Counted from the stretch's first letter, positions 22,488 through 33,852 are shown. The stretch: 64,000 nt of DNA from Helicostylum pulchrum (GCA_025677825.1 JAIXMO010000075.1:38195-102194), one strand, 5' to 3'. Numbers and translations are program-made. The notes: generated from the letters alone by a model not told the origin.

Positions 22488-23651
22488 TTAATAAATTGCT
22501 TTTCCGGGATAAACAAGTGTATGATCTGGTAAATAAGTACGTGTAACATCACCTTCTTCTTCTTCATTTCCACTTTGATTTTCATCATCTATGGTACTTT
22601 TTGCTAAAAAGACAGGGGATACACCAAGTATGATTTTGGTACTATCGAATTGACGATACATTGGTTTGACTTGATTTTTATAAACTAGATCGTCTACTTT
22701 CAAGTCAATGATTTCAACCAAATCTTCTTGTCCTCGAATAGGTAAACTAAGTTCGATTGCCATGTCCACTAATTTTTCAATTCTTGAACGAATATCTTCT
22801 TGTTTATCATAGATAACGGAAAGTTCAGTGACGATACCATTAATAATCAATTCTCTCTTTGCATTGTTTGTATCTCTTGCTTTATTATCCTTATCATAAC
22901 GATGTATCAAATCATACGTTGCTTTTGAGATCTTTAAACGGAAATCACTAATCCAATGTTCATTCTTTGTACCAATTAATAGTTTTTGTATTTCTTCGAA
23001 TGCTTCATTTATTTTTGAATCTAAGTGAATTGCGGCTCTATAAATGTGTTTTACGATTTCATCTGTAATCAATTTCTCTACCAAAACTGAGACTAGAGCA
23101 TAGTCGATTCTGTCTTTATCTTGATCAAATAAGAATTCAATTTGAGCCTTGTTTTCAATATTATGTTTAATAAAGAATTGAATCAATTGTTCCCTCGGTA
23201 TATCCTTTTTAAAACATGATTTGGAGTTTGGCGGAAAATTGGATAATTTACCAGAGAATTTACCAAGTTTGGCAATAATAGTCGAAAAATCGTCATCAGT
23301 CACTTTAATATTTTTAGATCGATCATAATGTTGTGCTTGAAGGTCTCTGGCTTTTTTTTCCGCTGCTTCCTTCTTTATTTCAGCTATTTTATGACGTTTC
23401 ATCAACTCTTCTTTTTCTTTTCGTGATTCTTCTAGGCTTTTAACTGCATCTTCCAACCTTTTTCTAGCTTGTACGGATTTTATCCTGTATTTTTCTTCCG
23501 CTCCTTTCCATTCATCAAGTAGAACTTTTTTTTTTCCAACCATGTTTATAGGTTTATCTTTTGCAGTGTATAATGGTGCTACACCATGTGTTACTTCACC
23601 TTGTATCATTACAGAAGGTTGGTTATGGTGCGTTTTTCTCCCAGTGTTCAT
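22488..23651 (-). CDS. Intronless coiled-coil protein of unknown function
   Basis: A single open frame of 387 residues, convergent with SNT2 and 89 bases from its stop. Residues about 45-110 are strongly charged and heptad-like (EESRKEKEELMKRHKIAEIK), predicting a coiled coil. The rest is helical and lysine/glutamate-rich without a recognisable catalytic motif. The C-terminus has an acidic patch (GNEEEEGD). There is no signal peptide or membrane segment. I do not recognise the family. Being intronless among intron-rich neighbours, it could be a retroposed or recently arisen gene. Length, codon use and intact frame argue that it is real. Confidence 0.75.
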   Translation of the reverse strand: MNTGRKTHHNQPSVMIQGEVTHGVAPLYTAKDKPINMVGKKKVLLDEWKGAEEKYRIKSVQARKRLEDAVKSLEESRKEKEELMKRHKIAEIKKEAAEKKARDLQAQHYDRSKNIKVTDDDFSTIIAKLGKFSGKLSNFPPNSKSCFKKDIPREQLIQFFIKHNIENKAQIEFLFDQDKDRIDYALVSVLVEKLITDEIVKHIYRAAIHLDSKINEAFEEIQKLLIGTKNEHWISDFRLKISKATYDLIHRYDKDNKARDTNNAKRELIINGIVTELSVIYDKQEDIRSRIEKLVDMAIELSLPIRGQEDLVEIIDLKVDDLVYKNQVKPMYRQFDSTKIILGVSPVFLAKSTIDDENQSGNEEEEGDVTRTYLPDHTLVYPGKAIY

Positions 23652-23907
23652 TTTTAAAAGTAGGAAAGAAAAAAAGGGGGGAAAAGAAAAAGGTTTGAAG
23701 AAATAAAAAAGAAACCAAATAAACTTGTGTTCATTTTATTTTACTTGGCTTAGCTGAATAAAAATAAATAAGGTAGTACATGTACATTTTATTTTTGGAC
23801 AATCAGAAAAAAGCCACTTTTGGAAAAGTCTAAATAGTAGTTATATGTACGCACACTGCAACAAAAAAAAAGATGTGGTCGCATGTTTGAAAATCGCAGT
23901 TTCTTGT

Positions 23908-25363
23908 TTAAACTCTTTCCAAAATAACAGCAACACCCTAAATAAATAAGTCAGTAAATCGCGTCTATTTTTTTTTTGTTTGTGCTACGCTATTTAAACT
24001 CTCACCTGTCCACCACCAATACAAGCAGAACCAACAGCATACTTTTCATTTGTACGCTTAAGGGCATGTGACAAATGGGTCAAAATACGGGCACCAGAAG
24101 CACCAAGAGGATGACCAATAGCAATAGCACCACCATTGACATTTGTAATCTCTCTCTCTAATCCAAGTGCCTTTTCACAGGCTAAATATTGAGCAGCAAA
24201 TGCTTCGTTTACCTCAACCAAACCCATTTGCTTCAATTCCAAATTGGCACGCTTTAAGGCACCTTGAATAGAAGGAACAGGTCCAAGACCCATCAAAGTA
24301 GGTTCAACTGCAGATGCTTGCCAGCTAACAATACGAGCAAGGGGAGTTAAACCATACTTGTTTACAGCGTCTTCACTGGCAATAATAAGAGTGGCAGCAC
24401 CATCGTTAATACCAGATGCGTTGGCAGCAGAGACTACACCATCCTTCTTAAAGACAGGCTTTAACTTGGTCAAGTTCTCGATTTGCAAACCGAAACGAGG
24501 ATGTTCATCTTCGGTAACTAATTCAGGACCCTTGCGACCCTTAATTTCAACAGGTGTAATTTCATCTTGGAAAATACCAGCCTTTGCAGCTACAAAGAAA
24601 GAAAAAGAATTAGCATACCTATTAATTATTATCCTCCTCCTCGTCTACTGCTGCTGCTTACACTTTTCATATCTGTTTTGAGACACGACAGCATACTCAT
24701 CACAATCTTGCTTTGAAATATTATACTTTTCAGCCAAGTTTTCGGCTGTAATACCCATAGGAGTAGGAGTAGGATATTGATCAGTCAAGGCACTCCAAAG
24801 GGTATCTTGGAGTTTAGGGTCTTGACCCAACTTGAGCCCCCAACGAGAGCTACCGGATAATGTGAAAGGAGCTAATGACATGTTTTCGGTACCACCAGCT
24901 AATACAATCTCGCTCTCACCTAATAAAATCTCTTGAGCTGCGTTTACAACACTTTGAAGACCGGATCCACAAAGTCTGTTGACAGTTAAGGCAGGTACAG
25001 TGACGGGTAACCCGGCACGGTGACCTACGTGACGTGAAACATATGCGCCAGAAATATCGGTTTGAAGAACATTACCGTAGATGACTGAATCGATGGGAAC
25101 GTCTTTGGGAAGTTCGGCAATGGCAGCTCTGGAGGCTAAACCACCTAACTCGGCGGCTACATATAGAAAAAGCAGGTTAAGTACAAAAAAAATTGCTGTT
25201 TATTAATTTATTTTTTAACTTTACCAGTAAGGTTTTTGAACTTTCCACCAAAGGCACCAAAAGGAGTTCTGTGCGGATTTTAATGACTGAGTTCACATTT
25301 ATTACTCCTCTGTTATTTTGCTTACCTCTTGGCTGAAACAATAAATACTTGACGTAAGGCCAT
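23908..25363 (-). CDS. ERG10: Acetyl-CoA acetyltransferase (thiolase)
   Basis: Five exons (25363-25326, 25268-25225, 25156-24662, 24589-24006, 23937-23908) give 396 residues, the usual size. The first exon reads MALRQVFIVSAKR and continues TPFGAFGGKF. NRLCGSGLQSVV carries the acyl-accepting cysteine, VNEAFAAQY, NVNGGAIAIGHPLGASGAR (active-site histidine) and CIGGGQG (second cysteine) complete the thiolase catalytic set. The last 30-nt exon supplies VAVILERV. There is no peroxisomal C-terminal tripeptide and no obvious mitochondrial presequence, so the cytosolic biosynthetic enzyme that condenses two acetyl-CoA molecules at the start of the mevalonate pathway is most likely. Codon use is strongly biased (GGT, GCT, AAG), fitting high expression. 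Confidence 0.95.
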
Positions 25364-26194
25364 TTTTTTTTTCTTCTGCTGTACTATTAAAAAAAAAGTG
25401 GAGAAAGATGAAAAGAAAAAAGGAAAAGAGGAGAACGGTCAAAGCGGTTATTTAAATGATTAGTACCTGTGTGAAATTTTCATGTGAAATCCTGTCATGC
25501 TACTTTAATACATTTAAGCGGGTTATACCGTGAACACTATACCCAATATTTATTATATTTGTTATAACGTGTATACACTGTAAAATCTAGTGCTAGCAAA
25601 TTTTATTATTTTCTACTTTAGTCTTTTTTTTTTCTTTTCGAAGGTGTACAGTAGATACAGTGCTTCCACTATCAGTTTTGAGGATTTACAGTTAAAAAAA
25701 TTACTACGGGTATCAAAAAAATCCTTTTTTTTTTTGGACGAAGCGAAAATAATTGGTGGTATAAATAGGTGCATTATCCATTATCCATAATATCCAATAA
25801 ACTTTACGTAATCTTTTTATTTTATAAGGATCTGCGAGCTTAAGTCTAATTGGCTCTAGTACATAAAATTACATCGTATATCTTAAAAAAAGTAATGATA
25901 ATACTTCCAATTTATCTTATCTTTGGCCCATTGTAGTCTTTTTTTTCTTTTCTTTTTTTTGGGAGGAATTCTAGGTACACGTTCTATTTAAACGTTCAGG
26001 CAAAAAATGAATGGCGCATGAGGCATTTTTGGTTGTTGAAATAAGTTGTAATAATAAGTTTGTAGACGTGTACTTATATAAAAATGGTTAAATAGTAGAT
26101 CGAATGAGCAAATAGACCCGCTATTTTATCAATCTAAATGTCTTTTTTAAATAAAAAAATCACTTTTCTTTCTTTTACGTATATCTTTTCCGTA

Positions 26195-26390
26195 CAAAAT
26201 GGTACTGTTCTTCTTAAAGCAAACTCTGTGCAAAAGAGCGCTTGCTACAAAACGTTCAAATGCGGCTCGCCCGACTGTGATAGCGTATAGATAACAGAAT
26301 ACTTTTTTTTATAAAGGTAAGTGAAAAGCAATACGCCGCACTTTCTTTCTAAACGTGTAAATAGAACGCGTACCAAGAGTTCCCCTTTTC
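26195..26390 (+). repeat. Dispersed repeat family B, copy 2
   Basis: Same orientation as 8745-8950 and alignable throughout with substitutions and small gaps. The coding-like reading is VQNGTVLLKANSVQKSACYK, then a stop. It carries TTATAAAGGTAAGT and, at 26350-26374, the shared motif with GTAAATAGAACGCGTAC. Decayed gene start is the best reading. Confidence 0.6.
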
Positions 26391-26834
26391 TTTTATAGAC
26401 ATCGGTTAAACTTGGTTCTAGGGGAAGGCATTGCCAGACTTATAACCCATATTCTTGAGAATTGACTTCAAGATGGAGCGAGAGATCACAATTCCTGCAG
26501 AGTTTTAAATCAACCGACACTGCAGAACTTATACCAAGAATTCCTTCTTTTCGACGTTTTCATAACGTCCAACAAAAGTACAAAGCTAGTACAGAAATTT
26601 CTCTCTCGTGGTGTCTTGCTTTATCCCACAGTAGCCAGCATGTTAGGACCAATGTCACTTTTACGATTGATGATTATGCAGGTGTGACCCGTATGGTACT
26701 GAAACCTATCGAAGAAGACGATCTTAGCCGTGGCCTCAAGCACTAGCAGCAACACTAGCAGGAGCCGACAACGAGAAAGAAGTAGTATGTTTGTTGCGGA
26801 AGTTGGCTCCTCTCACTTGATAAGTAGTCCCCCA

Positions 26835-26868
26835 CACTCACCATCCCAGGCCACTCACCATCCCAGGC
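26835..26868. repeat. Two-unit 17-bp tandem repeat
   Basis: CACTCACCATCCCAGGC is present twice in direct succession. Purely local and probably a replication slip. Confidence 0.85.
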
Positions 26869-27274
26869 CACTCCAGTAACGCCATTCTTTACTCCATCCG
26901 ACAAGAGAGCGAGGAAAGTAATGGAGGAGAATAAGTTTATAATAACAGTTTGTTTTGGTATATGTAACCCAATGACAGAACACTTCGTTTCAAGGAACGT
27001 TTGGATTAGAATGCGACAAAACCTTAAATTTAAGCGGGGGAGATTTTTTGTTCGATTTTTTTTTTGCTTTAAAAAGTTATCATCAATAGCTTAATGATGT
27101 TCTTAATAAAAACATGTAGTTTAAAAGAAGATTGAAAACTTCTAAAAAATAAAAGTTAAGCAGGCCGTTGGCAAAAATGTCACAAAGTTTTTTTTTTTAA
27201 CCTGTACTTTTTTGAGGGAGCGTATATCTTAAACATTCATTTGATTTTCTACATTTTTTTTTATCGTTTTTATT

Positions 27275-27400
27275 TTCTTTGTATCCGTTCAAAAGGATAC
27301 GGTTCTTCCTAAAGAAACTGTCAAGCGTAATCCAGAACAAGGCTATGAGATCTGCTAATTATTATGAGCTACTTTTTTTCGGTTCTTGTTATAAAGGTAC
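27275..27400 (+). repeat. Dispersed repeat family B, partial copy 3
   Basis: Shorter and more diverged than the other two copies. The reading VQKDTVLPKETVKRNPEQ parallels theirs at the same spacing from TTATAAAGGTACGT. A C run interrupts the match immediately afterwards. Confidence 0.45.
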
Positions 27401-27886
27401 GTGTACCCCCCCCCCCCCCCCAATGTCACTGATTTGCTTTTTATTTCACTCTAATCCAGACGCGCCTTAGCTGAAGATGTAGATTCGTACTATACCATCT
27501 TATCTAGTATATTTACCCATATGATGTATAAGCAATAATAATCAGTATAAGCTTATAGTGAATAGAATTGTTTTTTTCTCGGCAGAAAAAAAAAAGTTGT
27601 TCAAGGCGATACTATGTTAAAACAGCAAACTATCTCAAAAATTGATTCATGCAAATAAATACTTTTTAGCGAGTGTGTATAAGAGTGCAAACAACTTTTT
27701 ATTGTTCAGTTCAATCGGCGCTTTCTTCTCTTTGGGTACGTTTATCCGAACCGCTTTTACATCCTGTGTACCTTTTTTTTCTCACGCCCTCTGCATATAT
27801 AAATTATAAAAAAAAGGGCAGAAAATCTCTTTTTTTTTCTTCTTTTTCTTATACAATTACAATAACAACAACAACAACCTTATAAA

Positions 27887-28643
27887 ATGTCTATTTCCGA
27901 CGATGCTATCTTAGAATTTATGTTCAATCCTGGTTAGTTTTTTTTTAATGCTGTTAGAAAAGAAAGTATCTAAACCCGTCATTTTTTGGTTTTTAAATAA
28001 AATAGAGTCTCAAGGCTTACCTCTTGATGTTATTTCAAATACTGTTGATTCTAAACCTAGTAAGTGTAATTATATCTGTCTTTTTTTTTATTTTACTTAT
28101 GTTGTTGCCGGTAGAATATATCATTTCACCTGAAGTGATTGCTCGACTAGAAGCACTTGAAAAGGAAGCAGTGTCACTGGTAGAAAAGGAAGAGAATTCT
28201 GAAAAGGCTTTAGAGTTATTAAATCAATGTATTGAAATTGAGAGTAAATACCCTTCTGCTTATAACAACAGGTAAATACTACATATATATATATATATAA
28301 AGGTTGTCAAAATACTTATATCTTTTTTTCCTATTCTAGAGCACAATTATATCGCTTAGGAGATAATTTAGATGGTGCACTTTTGGATTTAAATTATGTA
28401 ATTGAAGATATTGGACAAGGTCAACCCAAGATTTTAAAGCAAGCTTATACACAACGTGCCATTATCAAGAAACAACAAGGCGATCTTGAAGGGTCTCGAA
28501 AGGATTTTGCAGAGGGAGCCAAATTAGGTAACCCTGTTGCACGTAGTTTTGCAGTGTCTGAAAACCCCTATGCAAAGATGTGTAACCAAGTGGTGATGCA
28601 AGTAATGAATCAAGAAAGGATGCGCACTAGTAATTTAGAATAA
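27887..28643 (+). CDS. TTC36: Tetratricopeptide repeat protein 36 homologue
   Basis: Four exons (27887-27932, 28006-28059, 28115-28271, 28340-28643) join to 186 residues, the usual TTC36 size. The protein has three TPR helices-turn-helices: around EKALELLNQCIEIESKYPSA with the next exon's AQLYRLGDNLDGALLDLNYV, then KQAYTQRAIIKKQQGDLEGS. The C-terminal signature NPYAKMCNQVV matches the family's closing motif. It is a small soluble scaffold, and in animals TTC36 affects tyrosine catabolism (family knowledge). Role in fungi is not established. Converges with the RecQ-like gene: stops are 17 bp apart. Confidence 0.88.
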
Positions 28644-28660
28644 GATATAATATATAGCTT

Positions 28661-29846
28661 CTATAATAAAATGCTTTTATTGAATATTTTACACGCACCA
28701 AAAATGGAGAGGTTATTCATAATATCAAGTTGAATACGTTCATTTGAAATGGCAGTAAGTGCTGTAATAGGAACTGTTGGATAAATTGCTTTTAATTGTT
28801 CGGCAGTACGCAAAAAACCAAAATGAAATTCAGTTCCCCATTGAGATATACATTGCGCTTCATCGATAACTATTCTGGTTAACAGGTTCTCGTTTACTAA
28901 TTGGTCTACAATATATCGACTCTTTGTAAAATCTGTATAAGTCATATAAACTAATTGGTATGATTTAATAACAGAGTATTCAAGTTCTCGCGTAGATATC
29001 CAGTTGGGTTTATAATTCTTTTTCGAATTTTTGATAAAGGCTGTGGGTATATTATGGTATAGGGTGTAGTGATCATCGTGTTCTAACAGATTGATATATG
29101 TTGGAACAATTACAATAGTGGTTAATTTTATATGATGGAATAAAATAGGTAATTGGAAGCATATGTTTCTAGGAGGTCCAGTAGGTAAAACGACCAACAT
29201 GTCCTGATTGTCGAGTGCGGCAGATACTGCTTCGTATTGATTAGGGATGAATTCTCTAGTCCGAAAAGAAGCAAATAGAATAGTCTCTAGTTCTTGTCGA
29301 CTAATACGAGCGGATGATGATGATGATGTAGCAGGCTGTGCAGGTGGTATGTTCGTTTGAAGTAGAAGTATATCATCTTCATTTATCCAGTCATTTTCTG
29401 CGTCGTAATAAATAGAAAGATCGCTCATGGATCTAGTAGGTATATAATTTGTCTGGGAAAAGCATTATTGAACAATGAAAATTAAACTTTTTTTTTTTTC
29501 TTTGTTAGTTACCTCATCTGAAGTAGAAGGTAATGTAGGTGATAATGTTGACAAGTTAATGTCTTGATCTGAATCATGTTCCATCTCAACGTAAGATCGT
29601 TTGGCTCTTTTTCTTTTACGAGAGTTTTGATTAGAAGAAACTAAAAAAGATATATTTTAAAAAAATAAATCTGAAAAAAAAAGTACATTTTTTACTTTCG
29701 CATGGTTCCAAAGTAGGAAGATGATAAATTACAGGTTTTCTGATAGAGGCGTGCCAACACCTTGCATTTTTATCATGATCAGATACAACGTTTGATCTTA
29801 CATTATATTGAAACAAAGCTAAATGTTGGGCATAATTTGTCTTCAT
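28661..29846 (-). CDS. Degenerate RecQ-like helicase domain protein
   Basis: Three exons (29846-29696, 29640-29513, 29452-28661) give 356 residues. After a basic, low-complexity N-terminus, residues about 150-350 align with the first RecA-like domain of RecQ helicases: motif 0 (FIPNQYEAVSAAL), motif I, motif II (VIDEAQCISQWG) and motif III (ITALTAISNERIQLDI). Motif I reads LPTGPPRNICFQLP where active enzymes have PTGGGKS, so the Walker A lysine and following Ser/Thr are lost. DEAH has become DEAQ. The frame stops where domain 2 should begin, so domain 2, RQC and HRDC are missing. Still intact as a reading frame with good splice sites, so it may be a non-catalytic protein or a young pseudogene. 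ATP hydrolysis is not expected. Confidence 0.75.
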
Positions 29847-29897
29847 TTTTTTTTTATATATATAAATGTAAAAAAATAGGGGAGGAGGGAAAGGAAA

Positions 29898-32021
29898 TTA
29901 ATTTAAAGTAGATTTTAAGGCATCGAGTTCTGCTTGAATCTTTTGACGTTCCACACGCTCTTGCTCTAATTTAGATTCAAACTCTTGCTTTATCTTTTCT
30001 ATTTCAAACTGAATATACTGTTTAATATTTGCATCAATTACTAAATCCGGTGTAGAAGGAAGATGTTGAGGTGCAGGCTTTCTTTCTGCAGATGTTGTTG
30101 GTGCTGGATTTTGATCAAAATAGGTTGGCAAGATACTTAATTCCGGAAGTGGCGGCATAGATCTTTTAGGAACAGGTGGAAGTGATTGATCTTCGTTTGT
30201 TGAAACAGGTCTACTCGTTGCCGGTGATTGGGAAACAATCTTGGTACCGAAATTTATTTTGGGTGGTTTGGCCATATGGTTTAATGCGTTTTGATGAGCT
30301 TCAGGGCTCTTTGCTCTAAATGAATCGCTGGATGTAGTAGAGGTTGGTCTAGGGATAGGCCGTGTAGGTTTATCATGGATAGGTGACATGGGTGGTAAAT
30401 CGGGTGACATGACTGGAATAGATGGAATACGACGATGTCCAATATCAATAGGAGGTGGTGAAGCAATTGAATTGGTACGACGAGCTGCTGGTACAGGAGG
30501 GGTTGTCATTGGACGTGGTGGCGTAGTAATAGGGCGTGGAGGTGGGGATGTCATACTTGACCCTTCACGCTGAGTTAATAGGGAGGTAGGACGAGTTGTA
30601 ACTGGAACTGGTGGTGGACGTGCCATACCTTCAGCTGGGGCGGGTGATGGCGCAGTATCGGTTTTAACTGTAGCTGGTCTTGCTCGTACTGGTCTTTGAG
30701 GTGGTTTATCCTCTTGTAAAATTTGAACAAATGTAGATGGAAATAATCCAGTCTCTCCACTTTCACTTGTACCTTTCCACCATCCATCATTATCTAATTG
30801 ATCCACTACTGTTACGTATTCACCTCTCATAAGTTTTATTTCATCTATTTTAAGGTTATTTTTTTTAGTGGGGTTCAATTTTTTTTTTTTTTTGGCATAT
30901 GTTACCTTGACTTTCGGGTAAATAATCATGAAGTACCATTGCTCTTGATGATAATGCTAATTGAAAGGTTAATTTCATCAACAAAATATTTTTTTATTTT
31001 TATTTATCAGCTTACTTTTCTTTGTAGTTGTTGGTACAGGAGGAGGATTATTACTCTTAACAAGAGAAGGATGAGGTTTGTTTGGAATAGAAGGTACCTT
31101 TTTTAAAAGTAAATAATAAATATATATTTTTTAACCCTCTAAAGTAAACTTACATTTGATTCAGTATTAGTTGAAGTAGGTCTATCATTGACAGAATTTC
31201 TATTGGAATTAGTAGCAGTTCTCTTTAAAGAAAACCCACCGGCCAAAATACTACCGATACCACCTTGCTTTACTCCATAAGCAGCTAATTTAAAGGAATC
31301 TTCTATAAATAAAGTTTTAGGGTGTGAATTATATGATATGATTATAAATTAAAAAAGACTTACTCTTCGCTTTTGAATCATCATCACCAGGCAATTCACT
31401 TTCTTGTACAAGTTCCACGTGCTATCAAAAGAAAACTAGGTTTTAAGTACAACACCACAATGAAAAAAAAAAAGAGCACTTACATCGGCCGGGAAAATGC
31501 CCGTTTTTCCATTTAAATCACCTTGCCACCAACCTTCTCCTACATCCTTGCTCAAAATAGTCACAATACGATTCTTTTGTAAAGATAATTCTTCGGATGA
31601 TTGTGATAAATAGTCTTTGGTAACAATAGCCAATACAATACCTAATATCTAATTGAGTACATGTATTTATTTTTCTCTCTTGTTTGTTTTACCTTCTTCT
31701 GGTATCTTTTCGAGAAACTAGAATAAAGAAAAAAGAGTTTTTAGTTGTTACAATTACCAACAATAACAAAAAAAAAAAAAAATACATTACATTACTTGGT
31801 ACTAAACCAATTTCTTTACTGTTGGTGACTCTCTCTGCTACCCACCAGTCTGGACTATCTTTATTTGAAATACGAACTGTTTCTCCAACTTTAAGAGATA
31901 ATTCGTCTTCTTTATCTGTTTCGTAAGCGAAAGTAGCCTTATATAATTCTAAAATAACAAAAAAAGATAACGTTAAATTCTAGTATTGTTGGTATATATC
32001 ACACATATAATTACCTGTCAT
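29898..32021 (-). CDS. Adaptor protein with three SH3 domains
   Basis: About nine exons, beginning with a 7-nt first exon (32021-32015) and ending with 30844-29898. Three SH3 domains: ELYKATFAYETDKEDELSLK ... WWVAERV ... GLVPSNF; IVTKDYLSQSSEELSLQKN ... WWQGDLNGKTGIFPAD; MVLHDYLPESQDEIKLMRGE ... WWKGTSESGETGLFPSTF. Each keeps the ALYDY-like, WW and P-x-x-[FY] positions. The long tail is proline-rich (several PPxP and RPxP ligand motifs) and the last 50 residues are a charged coiled coil. This order (three SH3, proline-rich, coiled coil) is that of CIN85/CD2AP endocytic and actin adaptors (family knowledge). True orthology is not certain. The third-domain intron contains A13 and reads through in a different frame if retained. 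Confidence 0.85.
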
Positions 32022-33059
32022 TTATTTATTTTTCTTTTTTTAAAAAAAAAGTAAGGAAACAAAAAGGAAAAGGAAAAAGAGAAAAAAAAGGGAAAAAAAT
32101 ACAAGGGAAGAAGCACAAAAAAACGCGGATGCATTGGTGAACTGAATACCCGACAACTTTTTCCTCATTCAAAGCTGTACCCCCGATGAATAAAGAGTCA
32201 CGAGGAACAGTGCGCGCTTTACCAAATGCGATCAATCGTGTGGCACGGGGAGGTTGGAGCAAACTGCACCACTGACTAGATACACTATACTATCTATCAG
32301 CCAGGCCAAAGAGGGTTTCCCTGTCTCTTTTATTTTTGTAAGCGCAATTAGATCTCTTTTTTTATTTTATTTTTGAAAATAAATGTTATTACTTCTAAGT
32401 CGTTGTTTATTTATGGATGTATAAAATATATATATGTTATATTGTCACTTAGATGTATAATTATCCCGTCCATCGTTCGACATAAAGGTATGTTCGATTC
32501 ACGGTTGAATTTCTTCCATATTTCGGCCACCCTTAAATAGAACCGCTACTGTAGATCCTGTCTTTTAAACGCTTCCAATATCAGTGTACATCTCATGTGT
32601 AACGATGATCTCTTTTAAGGCAGAAATCAACGACATGTAAAAAATTTTGAATTTGAAGAGAGATAGGAGAGTGTTTTCAATACAATTGATTATCAGAAAA
32701 CATCTTGGCATTGAAAGGTTTGAATGGTGGTTGCAATGAAGTAGTCGTCCACTTTTGTCAGCCGGTAGATATAGCGGTGTAGACCTATATAATATGATTT
32801 TGTCAATAATCTCCCGCTACGGTTAATCGCAATACCATTACCTATCGTCTCCATTTCTAAAAGAGAGGATGGAGAGGTACCAAATGCATACAAGCTGTTC
32901 ATGATAGAAGCATTCACGCGCAAACTTTTTGATTGTTGCTTCAACTTTAGCGCCGAAATAACCCTTGACCTCTTCCACTCGTTACTACATAGGTCTAAGT
33001 TCTTGCGATCATCATATCGAAGTATCAGATCTATTTTTCGTAAATAGGTAGATGAGGAA
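32022..33059. other. Intergenic region
   Basis: No gene supported. Apart from the dispersed repeat at 32381-32520, the sequence has only short interrupted frames such as the minus-strand one at 32693-32944. Confidence 0.5.
32381..32520 (+). repeat. Dispersed repeat family C, copy 1
   Basis: About 140 bp matching 52530-52668 on the opposite strand. Shared blocks include TTACTTCTAA, TTTATGGATGTATAAAA, TTATATTGTCACTT, ATAATTATCCCGTCCA and TATGTTCGATT. Similarity stops sharply at both ends, so it is a discrete element such as a MITE or solo LTR. No target-site duplication was recognised. Confidence 0.7.
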
Positions 33060-33680
33060 TCTTCAGTAAGATTGCATGTAGAGCATGCGAGATTTTATGG
33101 GTTCGACTCTCGAAGGGTGTGGAACACTTGTTTATTAGTTCCAAGTGCAACCTTGCCAGTTTCTCCGTCGATTATTTTCAGCGGTACTTAGTAGTACGTC
33201 CAGGTAGCCGGCAAAACGTTGGTAGAAAGTCATCTCCTGCTCATCACCCGCTTCATTCCACAGTTGTGAATTTTCAATTACTTTCTCTACGATGATTCTT
33301 AACTTCTCTTATACCAGTTTAGCCTTTTCCAGCTGTACTTCGTACAACATATCATTGATATCTTTCTCACCGTGGAGCAAATTACGAACACCTCCTGTCA
33401 TTATTTCGGAAATGCAGTTCGGATAGTAGTTACTGGTATAGAAGGCAACCTATCTTGGTATATCTTCTTCATATGTAATTGTATATACCAGAAAGTCTTA
33501 ACCTGCGTGCATTTATTATTAAAAAGGGTAACTAAGATGCATTTTTATTTATATTACTTACTCTAGAAACGTACGTTAGTTCTTCTTTAAGAAGTAAAGG
33601 TACGCGAAGAGACAATGGATCCGCTTTTGGGGATTCATTCCTTTGGAATCTATTAAAGTACATTATCTCTGTTTCATTGA
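33060..33680 (-). pseudogene. Decayed gene of dispersed family A, copy 2
   Basis: The reverse-complement counterpart of 9370-9965. Readable parts are FQRNESPKADPLSLRV, DINDMLYEVQLEKAKLV and, after a stop, KVIENSQLWNEAGDEQE, then TFYQRFAGYLDVLLSTAE. It carries about 45 extra bases near 33400 and keeps codons that copy 1 has lost to frameshifts, so the two decayed independently. Unknown protein. Gene boundaries cannot be set. Confidence 0.6.
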
Positions 33681-33814
33681 CCGGTATATTCGGCTACTAA
33701 TAAAATAATTAGAAAATTTAGCAGAGTTTTGATGGGAAAAGTATACATTATTTACCTTTTTATGTGCTATATAATGAAATCGCAACTCTTTATTGTCAAC
33801 CGATAAGGTAATTG

Positions 33815-33852
33815 GCAAGCACAGTAGTGATGGAAGCCACTACTATGCTTGC
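33815..33852. other. Perfect-looking hairpin
   Basis: GCAAGCACAGTAGTG is followed by an 8-base spacer and CACTACTATGCTTGC, giving 14 pairs with a single C-A mismatch. It is in otherwise unannotated sequence. It may be a terminator-like or element-end hairpin. Confidence 0.6.

Larger units (their letters stand above)
25364..27886. other. Long intergenic region with repeats and relics
   Basis: No intact gene. It holds two further copies of repeat family B, a promoter-like motif on the minus strand at 25975-25999, an isolated plus-strand reading at 26462-26746 (protein-like parts DDYAGVTRMVLKP) and a two-unit 17-bp tandem (26835-26868). It also has a C run of about 16 at 27407. The last 100 bases are the TTC36 leader. 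Confidence 0.55.

Noticed and set aside
26462..26746. 94-codon plus-strand frame as a real gene
   Set aside because: No splice context, no recognised domain, and it lies within decayed repeat sequence. Kept only as a possible relic.
30388..30573. Glycine-rich frame on the plus strand
   Set aside because: It is the antisense reading of the proline-rich tail of the SH3 protein.
33085..33125. tRNA-like B box (GGGTTCGACTC)
   Set aside because: No A box, acceptor stem or cloverleaf can be built, and the matching copy at 9900-9940 has lost the box. It belongs to relic family A.
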